Source of the DNA: Fructilactobacillus cliffordii
GTDB taxonomy: Bacteria; Bacillota; Bacilli; Lactobacillales; Lactobacillaceae
Reading direction: 5' to 3'
Length of the DNA stretch: 64,000 nucleotides
NCBI RefSeq assembly: GCF_024029355.1
Contig: NZ_CP097117.1
Location: forward strand, 1,240,001-1,304,000
Position numbers and translations under genes: made by a program. The notes under the pieces are model-generated. The model ran no database searches, had not been told where the DNA came from, and saw nothing but the letters and a program-made list of their open reading frames with translations. Positions 10,601 to 21,354 of this stretch are shown piece by piece. The first letter of the stretch is position 1. Each line of letters begins with the position of its first letter.

Positions 10601-10957
10601 ATGGCTGAACAAGTTACATCAGCAAAAGCAATCGCTAGAACTGTTCGCATTGCCCCTCGTAAGGTCCGCCTTGTTTTAGATCTTATTAGAGGCAAGAACG
10701 TTGCGGAAGCAACTTCGATTCTGAAGTTCACCCCTCGTGGTGCATCTCCAGTTGTGGAAAAGGTGCTGCGCTCTGCCGTTGCTAACGCAGAAAATAACTT
10801 TGACCTTGATGGTCAAAACCTGGTTGTAAGCGAAGCTTATGCCGACGAAGGACCAACCTTAAAACGGTTCCGTCCTCGGGCAAAAGGTTCTGCTTCTCCG
10901 ATTAACAAACGTACTAGTCACATCACAATCGTAGTATCAGAAAAGAAGGAGGGATAG
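10601..10957 (+). CDS. rplV: 50S ribosomal protein L22
   Basis: Binds several 23S rRNA domains and extends a beta hairpin into the exit tunnel. The 118-residue protein contains the [17 protein letters not shown] motif and the hairpin with [20 protein letters not shown]. It sits 15 bases after rpsS with an AAGGAGG site. Confidence 0.98.
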   Translation: MAEQVTSAKAIARTVRIAPRKVRLVLDLIRGKNVAEATSILKFTPRGASPVVEKVLRSAVANAENNFDLDGQNLVVSEAYADEGPTLKRFRPRAKGSASPINKRTSHITIVVSEKKEG

Positions 10958-10960
10958 AAC

Positions 10961-11623
10961 ATGGGTCAAAAAATTAATCCTAATGGTTTACGAATTGGTG
11001 TTACCCGTGGTTGGCAAGCACAATGGTTTGCAAATGACGATAAATTCGCTTCATACTTAAATGAAGATTTGAAGATTCGTGGCTACCTCGAAAAACGTTT
11101 AGCAGACGCTTCTGTGTCAGAAATTGACATTGAACGGGCTGCTAAACGGGTTAACATCTCCATTCACACCGCTAAACCAGGAATGGTAATCGGTAAGGGT
11201 GGTTCCGAAGTAGAAAGCCTTCGGCAAGCCTTGAACAAATTGACTGGACGTCGAGTTCACATCAACATTGTGGAAATCAAGAAGCCAGACTTAGAAGCTG
11301 ACTTAGTTGGTGAAAACATTGCTCGTCAGCTCGAAGGCCGGGTTGCATTCCGTCGGGCGATGCGTGGTGCCATGAAGGGTGTTATGCGTGCCGGTGCTAC
11401 CGGAGTTAAGACTCAATCAGCTGGTCGTTTGAACGGAGCTGATATGGCTCGAATCGAAAGTTATTCCGAAGGTCGAGTTCCACTGCACACTTTACGGGCA
11501 GATATCGATTACTCATGGAACGAAGCTCACACTACTTACGGATCAATCGGAGTTAAAACTTGGATTAACCGGGGTGAAGTTTTACCTGACAAACCTGAGG
11601 AAAATCGTAAGGGAGGTAAGTAA
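10961..11623 (+). CDS. rpsC: 30S ribosomal protein S3
   Basis: Forms part of the mRNA entry channel and its helicase activity. The 220-residue protein starts [18 protein letters not shown] and holds the KH type II motif [13 protein letters not shown] near residue 75. It begins three bases after the rplV stop, consistent with coupled translation. Confidence 0.98.
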   Translation: MGQKINPNGLRIGVTRGWQAQWFANDDKFASYLNEDLKIRGYLEKRLADASVSEIDIERAAKRVNISIHTAKPGMVIGKGGSEVESLRQALNKLTGRRVHINIVEIKKPDLEADLVGENIARQLEGRVAFRRAMRGAMKGVMRAGATGVKTQSAGRLNGADMARIESYSEGRVPLHTLRADIDYSWNEAHTTYGSIGVKTWINRGEVLPDKPEENRKGGK

Positions 11624-11625
11624 AC

Positions 11626-12060
11626 ATGCTTGTACCAAAACGTGTTAAGCACCGTCGTGAACACCGTGGTAAATTGCGCGGTCACTCTAAGGGCGGAAAC
11701 AGCGTTGCTTTCGGTGAATATGGTTTACAGGCCATTGATTCACATTGGATTACTAACAGACAAATTGAAGCTTGCCGGATCGCCATTACCCGTTGCATGA
11801 AGCGTGGTGGGAAAGTTTGGATTAAAATCTTCCCCCAAAAGTCATACACGGAAAAAGGGATTGGTGTTCGAATGGGTAAAGGTAAAGGTAGTCCAGCTGG
11901 ATGGGTTGCCCCAGTTAAGCGCGGAAAGATTCTTTTCGAAGTTGCTGGTGTTAACGAAGAAACAGCTATCAAAGCCTTAACTTTAGCTTCAAACAAGTTG
12001 CCAATTCGTACTAAGATTATTAAACGTGAGGAAGTAGGTGGCGAATCAAATGAAGGCTAA
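11626..12060 (+). CDS. rplP: 50S ribosomal protein L16
   Basis: Organises the A-site tRNA binding region of the large subunit. The 144-residue protein starts [16 protein letters not shown] and contains [17 protein letters not shown]. Its last 11 bases overlap the start of rpmC in a different frame. Confidence 0.98.
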   Translation: MLVPKRVKHRREHRGKLRGHSKGGNSVAFGEYGLQAIDSHWITNRQIEACRIAITRCMKRGGKVWIKIFPQKSYTEKGIGVRMGKGKGSPAGWVAPVKRGKILFEVAGVNEETAIKALTLASNKLPIRTKIIKREEVGGESNEG

Positions 12061-12244
12061 AGAAATCAGTAAATTAACCACTGACGAAATGTTGGCTAAG
12101 GAACAAGATTACAAAAAAGAATTGTTTAATCTTCGTTTTCAATTAGCCACTGGTCAATTAGAAAACACCGCTCGTTTGAGAACTGTCCGGAAAACAATCG
12201 CCCGGCTCAAAACAGCTTTGCGGCAAAAGGAATTGAACAAGTAA
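12050..12244 (+). CDS. rpmC: 50S ribosomal protein L29
   Basis: Small helical protein at the exit-tunnel rim next to L23. The 64-residue start [13 protein letters not shown] at the ATG (12050) matches the family. An in-frame GTG at 12038 would add four residues but has worse ribosome binding site spacing. The helix with [18 protein letters not shown] is diagnostic. The start lies inside the end of rplP. Confidence 0.96.
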   Translation: MKAKEISKLTTDEMLAKEQDYKKELFNLRFQLATGQLENTARLRTVRKTIARLKTALRQKELNK

Positions 12245-12272
12245 GAATCCGAAAAAAGGAGGGTTTATTTAG

Positions 12273-12539
12273 ATGAGCACAGAACGTAATGAACGTAAAC
12301 GTTACAGAGGTCGCGTTGTTTCTGACAAAATGGACAAAACCATTACCGTTGCCGTAGAAACAACAAAGACACATCCTACTTATGGAAAACGGATTAAGTA
12401 CACAAAGAAGTACAAAGCTCGTGACGAAGACAATCGCGCCAAGGTAAACGATATTGTTGAAATCATGGAAACGCGTCCACTATCAAAAACGGTCCACTTC
12501 CGTCTTGTTGACGTTGTTGAAGAAGCTGTCATCATCTAG
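12273..12539 (+). CDS. rpsQ: 30S ribosomal protein S17
   Basis: OB-fold primary 16S rRNA-binding protein. The 88-residue product contains [20 protein letters not shown] and [19 protein letters not shown], both typical. AAAGGAGG lies 13 bases upstream of the ATG. A 57-base gap precedes rplN. Confidence 0.98.
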   Translation: MSTERNERKRYRGRVVSDKMDKTITVAVETTKTHPTYGKRIKYTKKYKARDEDNRAKVNDIVEIMETRPLSKTVHFRLVDVVEEAVII

Positions 12540-12596
12540 CTTTGTGTCATTTTGATCGTATTCTGATTTTAAAGTTGAAGGGAGGACACACTTACC

Positions 12597-12965
12597 ATGA
12601 TCCAACAAGAAAGTCGTTTAAAGGTTGCTGATAACTCTGGAGCCCGTGAACTCTTAACTATCAAAGTTTTAGGTGGTTCACGAGTTCGTTACGCCGGTAC
12701 TGGTGATGTAATTGTTGCTACTGTTAAACAAGCAACACCAGGTGGCGTTGTCAAAAAAGGGGACGTCGTTAAAGCCGTAATCGTAAGAACTAAAGCTGTT
12801 TCTCGTCGTAACGATGGTTCTTACATTCGTTTTGATGAAAACGCCGCCGTTTTAATTAATGATGACAAGAGCCCGAAAGGTACCCGTATTTTTGGACCGG
12901 TTGCTCGTGAATTACGGAACAACAATTTTATGAAGATCGTTTCATTAGCGCCCGAAGTACTCTAA
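12597..12965 (+). CDS. rplN: 50S ribosomal protein L14
   Basis: Intersubunit-bridge protein and docking site for the silencing factor RsfS. The 122-residue protein starts [19 protein letters not shown] and ends with [18 protein letters not shown], both canonical. GGGAGG precedes the ATG. Confidence 0.98.
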   Translation: MIQQESRLKVADNSGARELLTIKVLGGSRVRYAGTGDVIVATVKQATPGGVVKKGDVVKAVIVRTKAVSRRNDGSYIRFDENAAVLINDDKSPKGTRIFGPVARELRNNNFMKIVSLAPEVL

Positions 12966-12999
12966 AACCAATTCACAAAAATAAGGAGGTGCCAGATTA

Positions 13000-13308
13000 A
13001 TGTTCTTGAAAACTGGTGACAAAGTTCGTGTAATTGCAGGTAAAGACAAGGGTAAAGATGGGAACATCACCAAGGTCATTGCTGCTGATAATCGCGTAGT
13101 TGTTGAAGGAATCAACAAAGTAAAACAACACAAAAAAGCTTCCCAAGGTAACCCCCAAGGCGGAGTTTTTGACGTTGAAGCACCAATTAACGCATCTAAC
13201 GTCATGTTAATCGACCCATCAACTAACGAACCAACTCGGGTTGGCATCGAAGTTAAAGATGGTAAAAAAGTTCGTATTTCAAAGAAATCACACAAAGCAA
13301 TCGACTAA
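13000..13308 (+). CDS. rplX: 50S ribosomal protein L24
   Basis: Assembly initiator protein of the large subunit with an N-terminal KOW motif ([17 protein letters not shown], residues 7-23). The 102-residue length is normal. AAGGAGGTG precedes the ATG at 13000. Confidence 0.98.
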   Translation: MFLKTGDKVRVIAGKDKGKDGNITKVIAADNRVVVEGINKVKQHKKASQGNPQGGVFDVEAPINASNVMLIDPSTNEPTRVGIEVKDGKKVRISKKSHKAID

Positions 13309-13339
13309 CGATTGTCAGTGAAAGGAGGAAACAATTCGC

Positions 13340-13882
13340 ATGTCTACTCGTTTAGAAGAAAGATATAAGAAAGAAATTCTCCCAGCACTAGTAGAAAAAT
13401 TCAACTATTCATCAATTATGCAAGGACCAAAACTTGAAAAAATTGTTTTGAATATGGGTGTTGGTGATGCCGTAACAAATTCCAAGAACTTAGATGAGGC
13501 TGTTAACGAACTCACTCTAATTTCTGGTCAAAAGCCTTTGGTTACTAAGGCAAAGAAATCCATCGCTGCTTTCCGGCTGCGTGAAGGAATGCCAATCGGG
13601 GCTAAAGTTACCTTACGAGGTGACAAAATGTACGACTTCTTGGACAAATTAATTAACGTTTCGTTACCACGAGTTCGTGACTTCCACGGGGTTCCTAACC
13701 GTTCTTTTGATGGACGCGGGAACTACACGTTGGGAATCAAGGAACAATTAATTTTCCCAGAAATCAACTACGATGATGTTAACCGTGTCCGCGGTTTAGA
13801 CATCGTCCTGGTTACTACCGCTGAAACTGATGAAGAAGGCCACGAATTGCTCAAACAATTTGGCATGCCTTTTGCTAAATAG
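13340..13882 (+). CDS. rplE: 50S ribosomal protein L5
   Basis: Binds 5S rRNA and contacts P-site tRNA. The 180-residue protein contains [38 protein letters not shown] and the [14 protein letters not shown] segment of the family. AAAGGAGG precedes the ATG; rpsN follows 11 bases after the stop. Confidence 0.98.
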   Translation: MSTRLEERYKKEILPALVEKFNYSSIMQGPKLEKIVLNMGVGDAVTNSKNLDEAVNELTLISGQKPLVTKAKKSIAAFRLREGMPIGAKVTLRGDKMYDFLDKLINVSLPRVRDFHGVPNRSFDGRGNYTLGIKEQLIFPEINYDDVNRVRGLDIVLVTTAETDEEGHELLKQFGMPFAK

Positions 13883-13893
13883 GAGGTTTTAAT

Positions 13894-14079
13894 TTGGCTA
13901 AAAAATCAATGGTAGAAAAGAACAAGCGTCCAGCTAAGTTCTCTACTCAAAACTACACTCGTTGCGAACGTTGTGGTCGACCTCGTGCGGTTTACCAAAA
14001 GTTCCACTTATGCCGAGTTTGCTTACGGCAACTTGCTCACCGGGGCCAAATTCCTGGCATGAAGAAAGCTAGTTGGTAG
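13894..14079 (+). CDS. rpsN: 30S ribosomal protein S14, zinc-binding (type Z)
   Basis: Small-subunit head protein. The 61-residue form with CERC and CRVC is the zinc-ribbon C+ paralogue that bacilli use when zinc is available; the longer C- form is not in this window. It starts at TTG after AGGAGGTTTTAA. The ending [12 protein letters not shown] is diagnostic. Confidence 0.97.
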   Translation: MAKKSMVEKNKRPAKFSTQNYTRCERCGRPRAVYQKFHLCRVCLRQLAHRGQIPGMKKASW

Positions 14080-14110
14080 AAAAACAAACTAAAAGGGAGG
14101 TTCCACGCTT

Positions 14111-14509
14111 ATGGCAATGACAGATCCAATTGCAGATTTTTTAACTCGAATTCGGAATGCCAACATGGCACGCCATGCTTCGGTTGATGTACCTGCATCT
14201 AAAATTAAACGTAATATTGCTGAAATCTTGAAGCGCGAAGGATTTATCAGTCGAGTAGAATACATCGAAGACGATAAACAAGGCGTAATTCGAGTGTACC
14301 TTAAATATGGTAAGAACAACGAACGGGTTATTTCCGGCTTAAAACGGATTTCCAAACCAGGTTTACGTTCTTATGTTAAATCAGATGACGTTCCGAAGGT
14401 CTTAAATGGTTTAGGAATTGCAATCATCTCAACTTCAAACGGAGTTATTACTGACAAAGAAGCCCGCGACAAAAAAGTTGGTGGCGAAGTCTTAGCTTAC
14501 GTTTGGTAA
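14111..14509 (+). CDS. rpsH: 30S ribosomal protein S8
   Basis: Primary 16S rRNA-binding protein and, in many bacteria, the autogenous regulator of the spc genes. The 132-residue protein starts [18 protein letters not shown]; a second ATG two codons later would give the commoner MTDPIADF start. The C-terminal [23 protein letters not shown]-binding segment is present. Confidence 0.98.
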   Translation: MAMTDPIADFLTRIRNANMARHASVDVPASKIKRNIAEILKREGFISRVEYIEDDKQGVIRVYLKYGKNNERVISGLKRISKPGLRSYVKSDDVPKVLNGLGIAIISTSNGVITDKEARDKKVGGEVLAYVW

Positions 14510-14540
14510 TAAATAAAACGGAAACGGAGGTGTCTAACAG

Positions 14541-15080
14541 ATGAGTAGAATTGGTTACAAAACAGTTGTAATTCCAGAAGGTGTTACTGTAACTCGTGAT
14601 GGTGATCAAGTGACCGTTAAGGGTCCTAAGGGTGAATTAACGGAAACTTTCTCTCCATTAGTAGAAATGAAAGTTGATGGTAACGAAGTAAACTTTGAAC
14701 CTACTGGTAAGTACGATAACAAGGAACGTGCTATGCACGGAACTTCCCGCGCAAACTTCAACAACATGATTGAAGGAGTCGCAAACGGATTCAAGAAAAA
14801 CCTGAAATTAGTTGGGGTTGGTTACCGGACTCAATTAAAGGGTAAGACGTTAATTTTAAACGTTGGTTACTCAAACCCAGTTGAAGTTCCGCTTCCAGAA
14901 GACTTAGACGTTAAAGTTCCTGACAACACGACGATTGAAATCGAAGGAATTAACAAGCAACACGTTGGTGACTTTGCGGCTAAAGTTCGCGCCATTCGTT
15001 CTCCAGAACCTTACAAGGGTAAAGGAATTCGTTACGAAGGCGAACGGATCGTCCTTAAAGAAGGTAAGACTGGTAAGTAG
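14541..15080 (+). CDS. rplF: 50S ribosomal protein L6
   Basis: Two-domain protein next to the GTPase-associated centre. The 179-residue protein starts [17 protein letters not shown] and has the C-terminal family signature [23 protein letters not shown] precedes the ATG. Confidence 0.98.
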   Translation: MSRIGYKTVVIPEGVTVTRDGDQVTVKGPKGELTETFSPLVEMKVDGNEVNFEPTGKYDNKERAMHGTSRANFNNMIEGVANGFKKNLKLVGVGYRTQLKGKTLILNVGYSNPVEVPLPEDLDVKVPDNTTIEIEGINKQHVGDFAAKVRAIRSPEPYKGKGIRYEGERIVLKEGKTGK

Positions 15081-15111
15081 TTTTTAAATTGATAATATAG
15101 AGGTGACTATT

Positions 15112-15468
15112 TTGATTACAAAACCAAGCAAGAACAAAACACGAAAAGTAAGACATGCTCGTGTTCGTAGTAAAATTGCTGGTACTGCTGAGTGCCCACG
15201 TTTAGACGTTTTCCGTTCTAACAAAAACATCTACGCTCAAGTTATTGATGACGTAGCGGGTGTAACGCTAGCTAGTGCCTCAACTCTTGACAAAGAAGTA
15301 ACTGGAAGCAACAAGACGGAACAAGCCGCTAGTGTTGGGAAGTTAGTTGCTGAACGAGCCGCTGCCAAAAACATCAAAAAAGTTGTTTTTGACCGTGGTG
15401 GTTACTTATACCATGGTCGTGTGGCTGCCTTAGCTACGGGCGCTCGCGAAAATGGACTCGAATTTTAA
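15112..15468 (+). CDS. rplR: 50S ribosomal protein L18
   Basis: Delivers 5S rRNA to the large subunit. The TTG at 15112 gives a 118-residue protein starting [19 protein letters not shown], as in the family, and has GAGGTG six bases upstream. The GTG at 15103 lies within that ribosome binding site and is rejected. The C-terminal [16 protein letters not shown] motif is diagnostic. Confidence 0.95.
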   Translation: MITKPSKNKTRKVRHARVRSKIAGTAECPRLDVFRSNKNIYAQVIDDVAGVTLASASTLDKEVTGSNKTEQAASVGKLVAERAAAKNIKKVVFDRGGYLYHGRVAALATGARENGLEF

Positions 15469-15489
15469 TCAAAGGAGGAAGACACACGC

Positions 15490-15993
15490 ATGGCTAAATT
15501 TATTGATCCAAACAAATTGGATTTAGATGATAACGTAGTTGCCATCAACCGGATTACTAAGGTTGTTAAAGGTGGACGTCGGTTACGGTTTGCTGCCTTA
15601 GCCGTAGTTGGTGACAAAAATGGTCACGTTGGTTTCGGAACGGGGAAAGCCCAAGAAGTTCCAGAAGCCATTCGGAAAGCCGTTGAAGCTGCTAAAAAGA
15701 ACCTGATCGAAGTTCCAATCGTGGGAACGACCATTCCTCACGAAATTCTGGGAGTTTACGGCGGGGGTAAGATTTTATTAAAACCTGCTGAAGAAGGTTC
15801 TGGAGTAGCCGCTGGTGGTGCCGTTCGTGCCGTGATGGACTTAGCCGGAATCAACGATGTTACTAGTAAACGACTTGGTTCTGACACTGCTATCAACGTT
15901 ATCCGGGCAACTTTCGAAGGCCTTAAAGGTCTGAAGAGCGCCGAAGAAGTTTCTGAACTTCGTGGTGTTTCTGCTGACCACTTAGCTGAATAA
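15490..15993 (+). CDS. rpsE: 30S ribosomal protein S5
   Basis: Part of the mRNA entry channel with S3 and S4, affecting accuracy. The 167-residue protein contains the double-stranded RNA-binding segment [20 protein letters not shown] and [27 protein letters not shown] precedes the ATG. Confidence 0.98.
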   Translation: MAKFIDPNKLDLDDNVVAINRITKVVKGGRRLRFAALAVVGDKNGHVGFGTGKAQEVPEAIRKAVEAAKKNLIEVPIVGTTIPHEILGVYGGGKILLKPAEEGSGVAAGGAVRAVMDLAGINDVTSKRLGSDTAINVIRATFEGLKGLKSAEEVSELRGVSADHLAE

Positions 15994-16006
15994 GGAGGAG
16001 ATACAG

Positions 16007-16192
16007 ATGGCTCAATTAAAGATTACTTTAGTTCACAGTGCTGCTCATCGTCTTCCCAAGCAACGTAAGATTGTGGAAGCCTTAGGATTAGGTCGGATTA
16101 ACAGTAGTGTGATCAAGCCTGATAACGCAGCTACTCGAGGAGCATTGTTTAAAATTGCTCACTTGATTGAAGTGGAACAGGTTAAAGATTAA
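16007..16192 (+). CDS. rpmD: 50S ribosomal protein L30
   Basis: Small large-subunit protein of 61 residues. It contains [25 protein letters not shown]-type sequence in its first half, typical of bacterial L30, and ends [10 protein letters not shown]. It starts 13 bases after rpsE with an AAGGAGG site. Confidence 0.97.
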   Translation: MAQLKITLVHSAAHRLPKQRKIVEALGLGRINSSVIKPDNAATRGALFKIAHLIEVEQVKD

Positions 16193-16222
16193 TTACATTT
16201 AAAGTAAGAGGAGGTGCAATTC

Positions 16223-16654
16223 ATGAAGTTAGACGAATTAAAAGCTGCTGCAGGTTCTCGTGCCAGCCGGACTCGTAAGGGTCGTGGGCTTGGTAGTAAA
16301 GGTAAGACCTCTGGTCGGGGACAAAAAGGGCAAAAAGCTCGTGGCAAGACCCGTTTAGGTTTTGAAGGGGGTCAAATGCCATTGTACCGTCGGATTCCTA
16401 AGCGTGGTTTCACAAACATCAATCGCAAGGACATTGTGATTGTGAACGTGAACGAATTAAACGCTTTTGACAACGGTGCAGAAGTAACTCCTGAAGCATT
16501 AGTAGAAACGGGAATTATTCGGAACTTAAAGGATGGCGTAAAAATCCTTGGTAACGGTCAACTTGACAAGCAGTTAACGGTTCAAGCCAACAAATTCTCA
16601 GCAACTGCTAAACAAGCAATTGAAAATGCCGGCGGTAAAGCTGAGGTGATCTAA
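16223..16654 (+). CDS. rplO: 50S ribosomal protein L15
   Basis: Late assembly protein of the large subunit. The ATG at 16223 gives 143 residues starting [13 protein letters not shown] and is preceded by GAGGAGGTG; an in-frame GTG at 16214 lies inside that site. The glycine-rich [20 protein letters not shown] segment is diagnostic. The stop overlaps the secY start by one base. Confidence 0.97.
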   Translation: MKLDELKAAAGSRASRTRKGRGLGSKGKTSGRGQKGQKARGKTRLGFEGGQMPLYRRIPKRGFTNINRKDIVIVNVNELNAFDNGAEVTPEALVETGIIRNLKDGVKILGNGQLDKQLTVQANKFSATAKQAIENAGGKAEVI

Positions 16655-17967
16655 TGTTATCAACCTTAAAAAGTGCCTTTCAGGACAAGAGCATTCGGAA
16701 CAAAATGTTGTTCACGCTGTTAGTTCTTGCCGTTTTTCGGCTTGGTGCTTACATTACAGTTCCCGGGATTAACGCGAAAGCACTTCAAGAAGTCGCTTCT
16801 TCAGGGTTAGTTAACGTTTTGAACATGTTCAGTGGTGGAGGTTTGACGAATTATTCCATCTTTGCGATGGGGGTCTCGCCTTACATTACTGCCCAAATTG
16901 TGGTTCAGTTATTACAAATGGACATCGTTCCGAAGTTTGTCGAATGGGGGAAGCAAGGTGAAGTTGGTCGGCTCAAGCTGGACAAGGTTACCAAGCGGCT
17001 AACGATTGTGTTAGCCTTTGCCCAATCGATTGGGATTACCGCTGGATTTAACGCTTTGAGTAGTTTAAATCTGGTGCAAAATCCCGGAATCATGACTTAC
17101 ATTAGCATTGGTTTGATTTTAACGGCCGGAACCATGTTGACCACCTGGATGGGTGATATGATCACTGATAAAGGGGTCGGCCAAGGGGTTTCCATGATTA
17201 TCTTTGCCGGGATTGTGGCTAACATCCCGACTGGATTCCAAAGCATCTATCGAGAATACGTGCAAGGCACGCCGATGGATCAAATCTGGAAACCACTGCT
17301 CTTTTTGGGAGCATTAGTCGTTGTAATGTTAATCGTTGTTACGTTTGTTACTTGGGTGCAACAAGCGGAACGGCGGATTCCAATTCAATATACCCGCCGG
17401 GCGGCTGGATCTGCTAAATCTAGTTACTTACCACTTAAAGTGAACGTTGCAGGTGTGATTCCCGTGATTTTCGCAAGTGCCTTTATTTCAACGCCACAAA
17501 CCATTTTGATGTTCTTTACGAAGAACTATGGTGATGCTGGCTGGTTCCAATTCATGACCCAATTGTTTAACATGCAAACTCCAATGGGAGCAACCTTTTA
17601 CACAATTTTGATTGTGGTCTTTACGTTTTTCTATGCTTTTGTTCAGGTTAATCCCCAGAAATTGGCTGAAAACTTGCAAAAGCAAGGTAGTTACATTCCT
17701 GGAGTTTGGCCCGGCAAGGGCACTCAGGACTATGTTTCTCGTTTATTGATGCGGTTAAGTACGATTGGAGCACTTTTCTTAGGAATCGTTTCCATTATTC
17801 CGTTAATCGCGCAAAACGTTTGGAATTTAAATAGTTCGATTGGATTAGGAGGAACCAACCTCCTGATTATCGTCGGAGTAACGATCGAATTCATGAACCA
17901 GATTAAAGGATTAACGATGCGGCAAGAATACACTGGATTTATTCAGAATGATTCAGACGCAAAGTAG
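16654..17967 (+). CDS. secY: preprotein translocase subunit SecY
   Basis: Membrane channel of the Sec translocon. The 437-residue protein has ten predicted membrane helices, the plug segment after the first helix (SGGGLTNYSIFAMGVSPYI) and the cytoplasmic loop QQAERRIPIQYTRRAAG. It sits between rplO and adk, its usual place, and is probably translationally coupled to rplO through the TAATG overlap. Confidence 0.98.
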   Translation: MLSTLKSAFQDKSIRNKMLFTLLVLAVFRLGAYITVPGINAKALQEVASSGLVNVLNMFSGGGLTNYSIFAMGVSPYITAQIVVQLLQMDIVPKFVEWGKQGEVGRLKLDKVTKRLTIVLAFAQSIGITAGFNALSSLNLVQNPGIMTYISIGLILTAGTMLTTWMGDMITDKGVGQGVSMIIFAGIVANIPTGFQSIYREYVQGTPMDQIWKPLLFLGALVVVMLIVVTFVTWVQQAERRIPIQYTRRAAGSAKSSYLPLKVNVAGVIPVIFASAFISTPQTILMFFTKNYGDAGWFQFMTQLFNMQTPMGATFYTILIVVFTFFYAFVQVNPQKLAENLQKQGSYIPGVWPGKGTQDYVSRLLMRLSTIGALFLGIVSIIPLIAQNVWNLNSSIGLGGTNLLIIVGVTIEFMNQIKGLTMRQEYTGFIQNDSDAK

Positions 17968-17979
17968 GAGGACGATGGA

Positions 17980-18639
17980 ATGTCAATGAATTTGTTAATT
18001 ATGGGACTTCCCGGTGCCGGGAAAGGAACCCAAGCAGATTTTATTGTTGAGAAATATGGGATTCCCCATATTTCCACCGGAGACATCTTCCGGGCGGCCA
18101 TTAAGCAACAAACGCCGTTGGGGGTTAAAGCCCAAGGGTATATTGATCAAGGGGAATTAGTTCCTGATGATGTAACCTGTGGCATCGTGAAAGAACGGTT
18201 GCAACAACCGGATACGAAAGCCGGTTACCTGTTAGATGGATTTCCCCGTACGATTGTTCAGGCAGAACAATTAGAAAAGATGACGCAGAAGTTAAATAAA
18301 CCACTGGATGCCGTGTTAAACGTTGACGTTGATCCGGAGACATTGGTCGAACGACTTTCTGGTCGGTTCATTTGTAAGAACTGTGGTGCTACTTATCATA
18401 AATTGTACAAAAAACCTCGAGTTGAAGGTACATGTGATGTTTGTGGTGGACATGCCTTTTATCAACGGAGCGATGATAAACCGGAAACCGTTAAGAATCG
18501 GTTAGAAGTTAATTTAAAGATGAATACCCCTTTAATTGACTTTTATTCACAACGCAACTTGTTGCACACGGTGAACGGAAATCAACCAATCGCAGATGTT
18601 ACGCAGGAAATCAACCAAGTTCTGTCTGATCTTCATTAA
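17980..18639 (+). CDS. adk: adenylate kinase
   Basis: Interconverts ATP plus AMP and two ADP in the cytoplasm. The 219-residue protein has the P-loop GLPGAGKGT at 9-17, the AMP-binding [10 protein letters not shown] segment, and a long lid. The lid carries four cysteines (CKNC and CDVC), the zinc-binding form common in Gram-positives. A second ATG two codons inside (17986) could also be the start. No map gene lies between adk and infA. Confidence 0.97.
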   Translation: MSMNLLIMGLPGAGKGTQADFIVEKYGIPHISTGDIFRAAIKQQTPLGVKAQGYIDQGELVPDDVTCGIVKERLQQPDTKAGYLLDGFPRTIVQAEQLEKMTQKLNKPLDAVLNVDVDPETLVERLSGRFICKNCGATYHKLYKKPRVEGTCDVCGGHAFYQRSDDKPETVKNRLEVNLKMNTPLIDFYSQRNLLHTVNGNQPIADVTQEINQVLSDLH

Positions 18640-18654
18640 CAAATAACAGCTTCG

Positions 18655-18683
18655 TTGTCGAATCACCGCTAATATGCTATATT
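18655..18683 (+). promoter_or_regulatory. possible internal promoter ahead of infA
   Basis: TTGTCG at 18655-18660 and TATATT at 18678-18683 are 17 bases apart in the 106-base gap between adk and infA, where the operon otherwise has tight spacing. Confidence 0.5.
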
Positions 18684-18745
18684 GGTAGGTATTGATAACG
18701 GTTTTTGGAACAGAACTTGATGGATTTAATTTTTGGAGGATTGTT

Positions 18746-18964
18746 GTGGCGAAAGACAACGTAATTGAAATTGAAGGAAAAATTACTGAAACACTACCCA
18801 ATGCAATGTTTCGAGTAGAACTGGAAAATGGACACGAAATTTTAGCCCATGTTTCTGGGAAAATTAGAATGCATTACATTAAGATACTTCCAGGAGACCG
18901 TGTAACTGTTGAAATGTCACCATATGATTTAACTAAGGGTCGCATTACTTATCGATTTAAGTAA
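18746..18964 (+). CDS. infA: translation initiation factor IF-1
   Basis: Binds the A site during initiation with IF-2 and IF-3. The GTG at 18746 follows GGAGGATTGTT and gives the canonical 72-residue protein starting (M)[11 protein letters not shown]. An upstream in-frame start at 18692 would add 18 unrelated residues. It is an S1-like OB fold ending [14 protein letters not shown]. Confidence 0.97.
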   Translation: MAKDNVIEIEGKITETLPNAMFRVELENGHEILAHVSGKIRMHYIKILPGDRVTVEMSPYDLTKGRITYRFK

Positions 18965-18990
18965 GACCTTTTATCTAGGAGGGTTATAAA

Positions 18991-19110
18991 ATGAAAGTAA
19001 GACCATCAGTCAAAAAGATGTGCGAAAATTGCAAAATCATTAAGCGGAAAGGCCGTGTAATGGTCATTTGCTCAGCTAATGCTAAGCACAAACAACGCCA
19101 AGGAAAATAA
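18991..19110 (+). CDS. rpmJ: 50S ribosomal protein L36
   Basis: A 39-residue zinc-ribbon protein ([20 protein letters not shown] at the start, then [12 protein letters not shown]). The cysteine/histidine set C-C-C-H is complete, the zinc-binding C+ form. AGGAGGG lies ahead of the ATG. It sits in its normal place between infA and rpsM. Confidence 0.97.
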   Translation: MKVRPSVKKMCENCKIIKRKGRVMVICSANAKHKQRQGK

Positions 19111-19136
19111 TTACTATATAGAGGAGGTGGACATTA

Positions 19137-19487
19137 ATGGCTCGTATTGCCGGAGTAGATTTACCACGTAACAAGCGTGTTGTAATTGCCCTTACTTACA
19201 TTTACGGAATTGGAAACACAACTGCTCAAAAAGTATTGAAACAAGCTGGGGTTTCAGAAGACGTTCGGACACAAGATTTAACTCCTGAACAAGAAGATAA
19301 GATCCGGGTGGTTATCGACGACTACACCATCGAAGGTGACTTACGTCGTGAAGTTAGTATGAACATCAAACGGTTGTCAGAAATCGGTTCATACCGTGGA
19401 TTACGTCACCGTCGTGGTTTGCCTTCTAGAGGTCAACACACTAAGAACAACGCTCGGACCAGAAAAGGTAAGAGAACGAAAAAATAA
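19137..19487 (+). CDS. rpsM: 30S ribosomal protein S13
   Basis: Small-subunit head protein at the intersubunit bridge. The 116-residue product starts [20 protein letters not shown] and ends in the basic [19 protein letters not shown] tail that contacts P-site tRNA. GAGGAGGTG precedes the ATG. Confidence 0.98.
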   Translation: MARIAGVDLPRNKRVVIALTYIYGIGNTTAQKVLKQAGVSEDVRTQDLTPEQEDKIRVVIDDYTIEGDLRREVSMNIKRLSEIGSYRGLRHRRGLPSRGQHTKNNARTRKGKRTKK

Positions 19488-19514
19488 TAATTAAAAAGGA
19501 GGTTATCAGTCCCT

Positions 19515-19901
19515 ATGGTTAAGAAGAATACTCGTAAGCGTAAAGCAAGAAAGCACGTTGAATCTGGTGTGGCTCACATTCACTCAACGTTCAACAACAC
19601 CTTGGTTATGATTACTGACGTTCAAGGAAATGCGATTGCTTGGTCATCAGCTGGTGCATTAGGTTTCCGTGGTAGTCGTAAATCAACTCCATTTGCTGCT
19701 CAAATGGCTGCTGAAGCAGCTGCTAAGGCCGCAATGGAACATGGTATGAAGACTGTGGAAGTTTCAGTTAAGGGTCCTGGTTCAGGTCGTGAATCTGCAA
19801 TCCGGGCTTTACAAACTACTGGTCTGGAAGTTGCCGCAATTCGTGACGTTACTCCAGTTCCTCATAACGGTTGCCGTCCTCCAAAACGTCGTCGAGTTTA
19901 G
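19515..19901 (+). CDS. rpsK: 30S ribosomal protein S11
   Basis: Platform protein of the small subunit. The 128-residue protein contains [19 protein letters not shown] and the ending [18 protein letters not shown], both diagnostic. Confidence 0.98.
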   Translation: MVKKNTRKRKARKHVESGVAHIHSTFNNTLVMITDVQGNAIAWSSAGALGFRGSRKSTPFAAQMAAEAAAKAAMEHGMKTVEVSVKGPGSGRESAIRALQTTGLEVAAIRDVTPVPHNGCRPPKRRRV

Positions 19902-19961
19902 TATTAATGCAAGCTCATTTTGTAATGGACTCAACGCTGTTTGAAGGGGGTAGAGGTTAGA

Positions 19962-20918
19962 ATGATTGAGTTTGAAAAGCCAAACATTCATAAAATTGAA
20001 GAAACAAATAACTATGGTGAAGTAGTTGTAGAACCATTAGAACGTGGTTATGGAACAACCTTAGGGAACTCGTTACGGCGGGTTTTGCTAGCTTCTTTAC
20101 CAGGCGCTGCAGTTACCAGTGTTCAAATTGATGGTGTTTTACACGAATTTTCAACTGTTAAAGGTGTCACAGAAGATGTGACCAAGATCATTTTGAACTT
20201 GAAAAAGTTGAAGTTGAAAATCGATGGTGACGACGATCAGAACGAAACTCACACGATGAGTATCAACGTAACTGGTCCGGCCGATGTAACCGGAGCTGAT
20301 TTGGTAACTGATAGTGATACAACGGTTCTAAATCCTGATTTACACATCGCAACGGTTGCTGAAGGTGCCACCTTACACATGACGGTCACGGCCAACAAGG
20401 GTCGCGGTTATGTCTCAGCTGAAGAAAACAAGGCTAGAAATGACGATATGCCCATTGGTGTGCTACCAGTCGATTCTATCTATACCCCAATCGAACGTGT
20501 TAACTATCAAGTTGAAGACACGCGTGTTGGACAGCGTGATGACTTCGATAAATTGACTCTCGATGTTTGGACTAATGGTTCAATTACTCCTTCTGAAGCG
20601 ATTAGTTTAGCTGCCAAGGTGTTATCACAACACTTGGAAATGTTTGTGGACTTGACCGACAAGGCCCAACAAGCTAACGTCATGGTGGAAAAAGAAGAAA
20701 GCCATAAAGAAAAAATGCTCGAAATGTCAATTGAAGAACTGGATCTTTCCGTTCGTTCTTACAATTGTTTGAAACGGGCTGGAATTAATACCGTCCAAGA
20801 ATTAACTGATAAATCTATGGCTGATATGATGAAAGTTCGTAACTTGGGACGTAAGTCACTCGAAGAAATCGAACAGAAATTAGAAGCACTTGGATTATCA
20901 TTTCGGAAAGAAGACTAA
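19962..20918 (+). CDS. rpoA: DNA-directed RNA polymerase subunit alpha
   Basis: Assembles RNA polymerase and contacts upstream promoter DNA and activators through its C-terminal domain. The ATG at 19962 gives 318 residues starting [14 protein letters not shown], near the usual length. An upstream TTG at 19941 would add seven residues and is less likely. The N-terminal domain has the [21 protein letters not shown] segment (split across residues 29-49); the C-terminal domain has [17 protein letters not shown]. Confidence 0.97.
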   Translation: MIEFEKPNIHKIEETNNYGEVVVEPLERGYGTTLGNSLRRVLLASLPGAAVTSVQIDGVLHEFSTVKGVTEDVTKIILNLKKLKLKIDGDDDQNETHTMSINVTGPADVTGADLVTDSDTTVLNPDLHIATVAEGATLHMTVTANKGRGYVSAEENKARNDDMPIGVLPVDSIYTPIERVNYQVEDTRVGQRDDFDKLTLDVWTNGSITPSEAISLAAKVLSQHLEMFVDLTDKAQQANVMVEKEESHKEKMLEMSIEELDLSVRSYNCLKRAGINTVQELTDKSMADMMKVRNLGRKSLEEIEQKLEALGLSFRKED

Positions 20919-20940
20919 TTAAAAAAGGAGGCTCCCACTT

Positions 20941-21321
20941 ATGAGTTATCGTAAATTTGGTCGCGAATCAGGCCCTCGTCGTGCTATGCTTCGTAACTTA
21001 ACTACTGACTTAATTGTTAACGATCGGATTGAAACCACGGAAGCAAAAGCTAAGACGGTTCGCTCTTTAGCTGAACAAATGGTGACATTAGGTAAGAAGG
21101 GTGATTTAGCTGCTCGTCGGCGTGCTGCTGCTTACTTACAAAACCAAATTGCTGACGTTCAAGAAGACGGAGATGACATCAAAGTTACGACGGCATTGCA
21201 AAAATTATTTGACGAAATTGCACCTAAGTACCAAGATCGTCAAGGTGGCTACACGCGGATTTTGAAGACCATGCCCCGTCGCGGTGATGGTGCCCAAATG
21301 GTTATCTTAGAATTCGTTTAA
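20941..21321 (+). CDS. rplQ: 50S ribosomal protein L17
   Basis: Large-subunit protein near the exit tunnel. The 126-residue product starts [20 protein letters not shown], with the [19 protein letters not shown] ending typical of the family. It is the last gene of the S10-spc-alpha run and is followed by a structured 3' element. Confidence 0.98.
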   Translation: MSYRKFGRESGPRRAMLRNLTTDLIVNDRIETTEAKAKTVRSLAEQMVTLGKKGDLAARRRAAAYLQNQIADVQEDGDDIKVTTALQKLFDEIAPKYQDRQGGYTRILKTMPRRGDGAQMVILEFV

Positions 21322-21354
21322 TGGTAACGAACCACTAATTTCATATTTTCACTG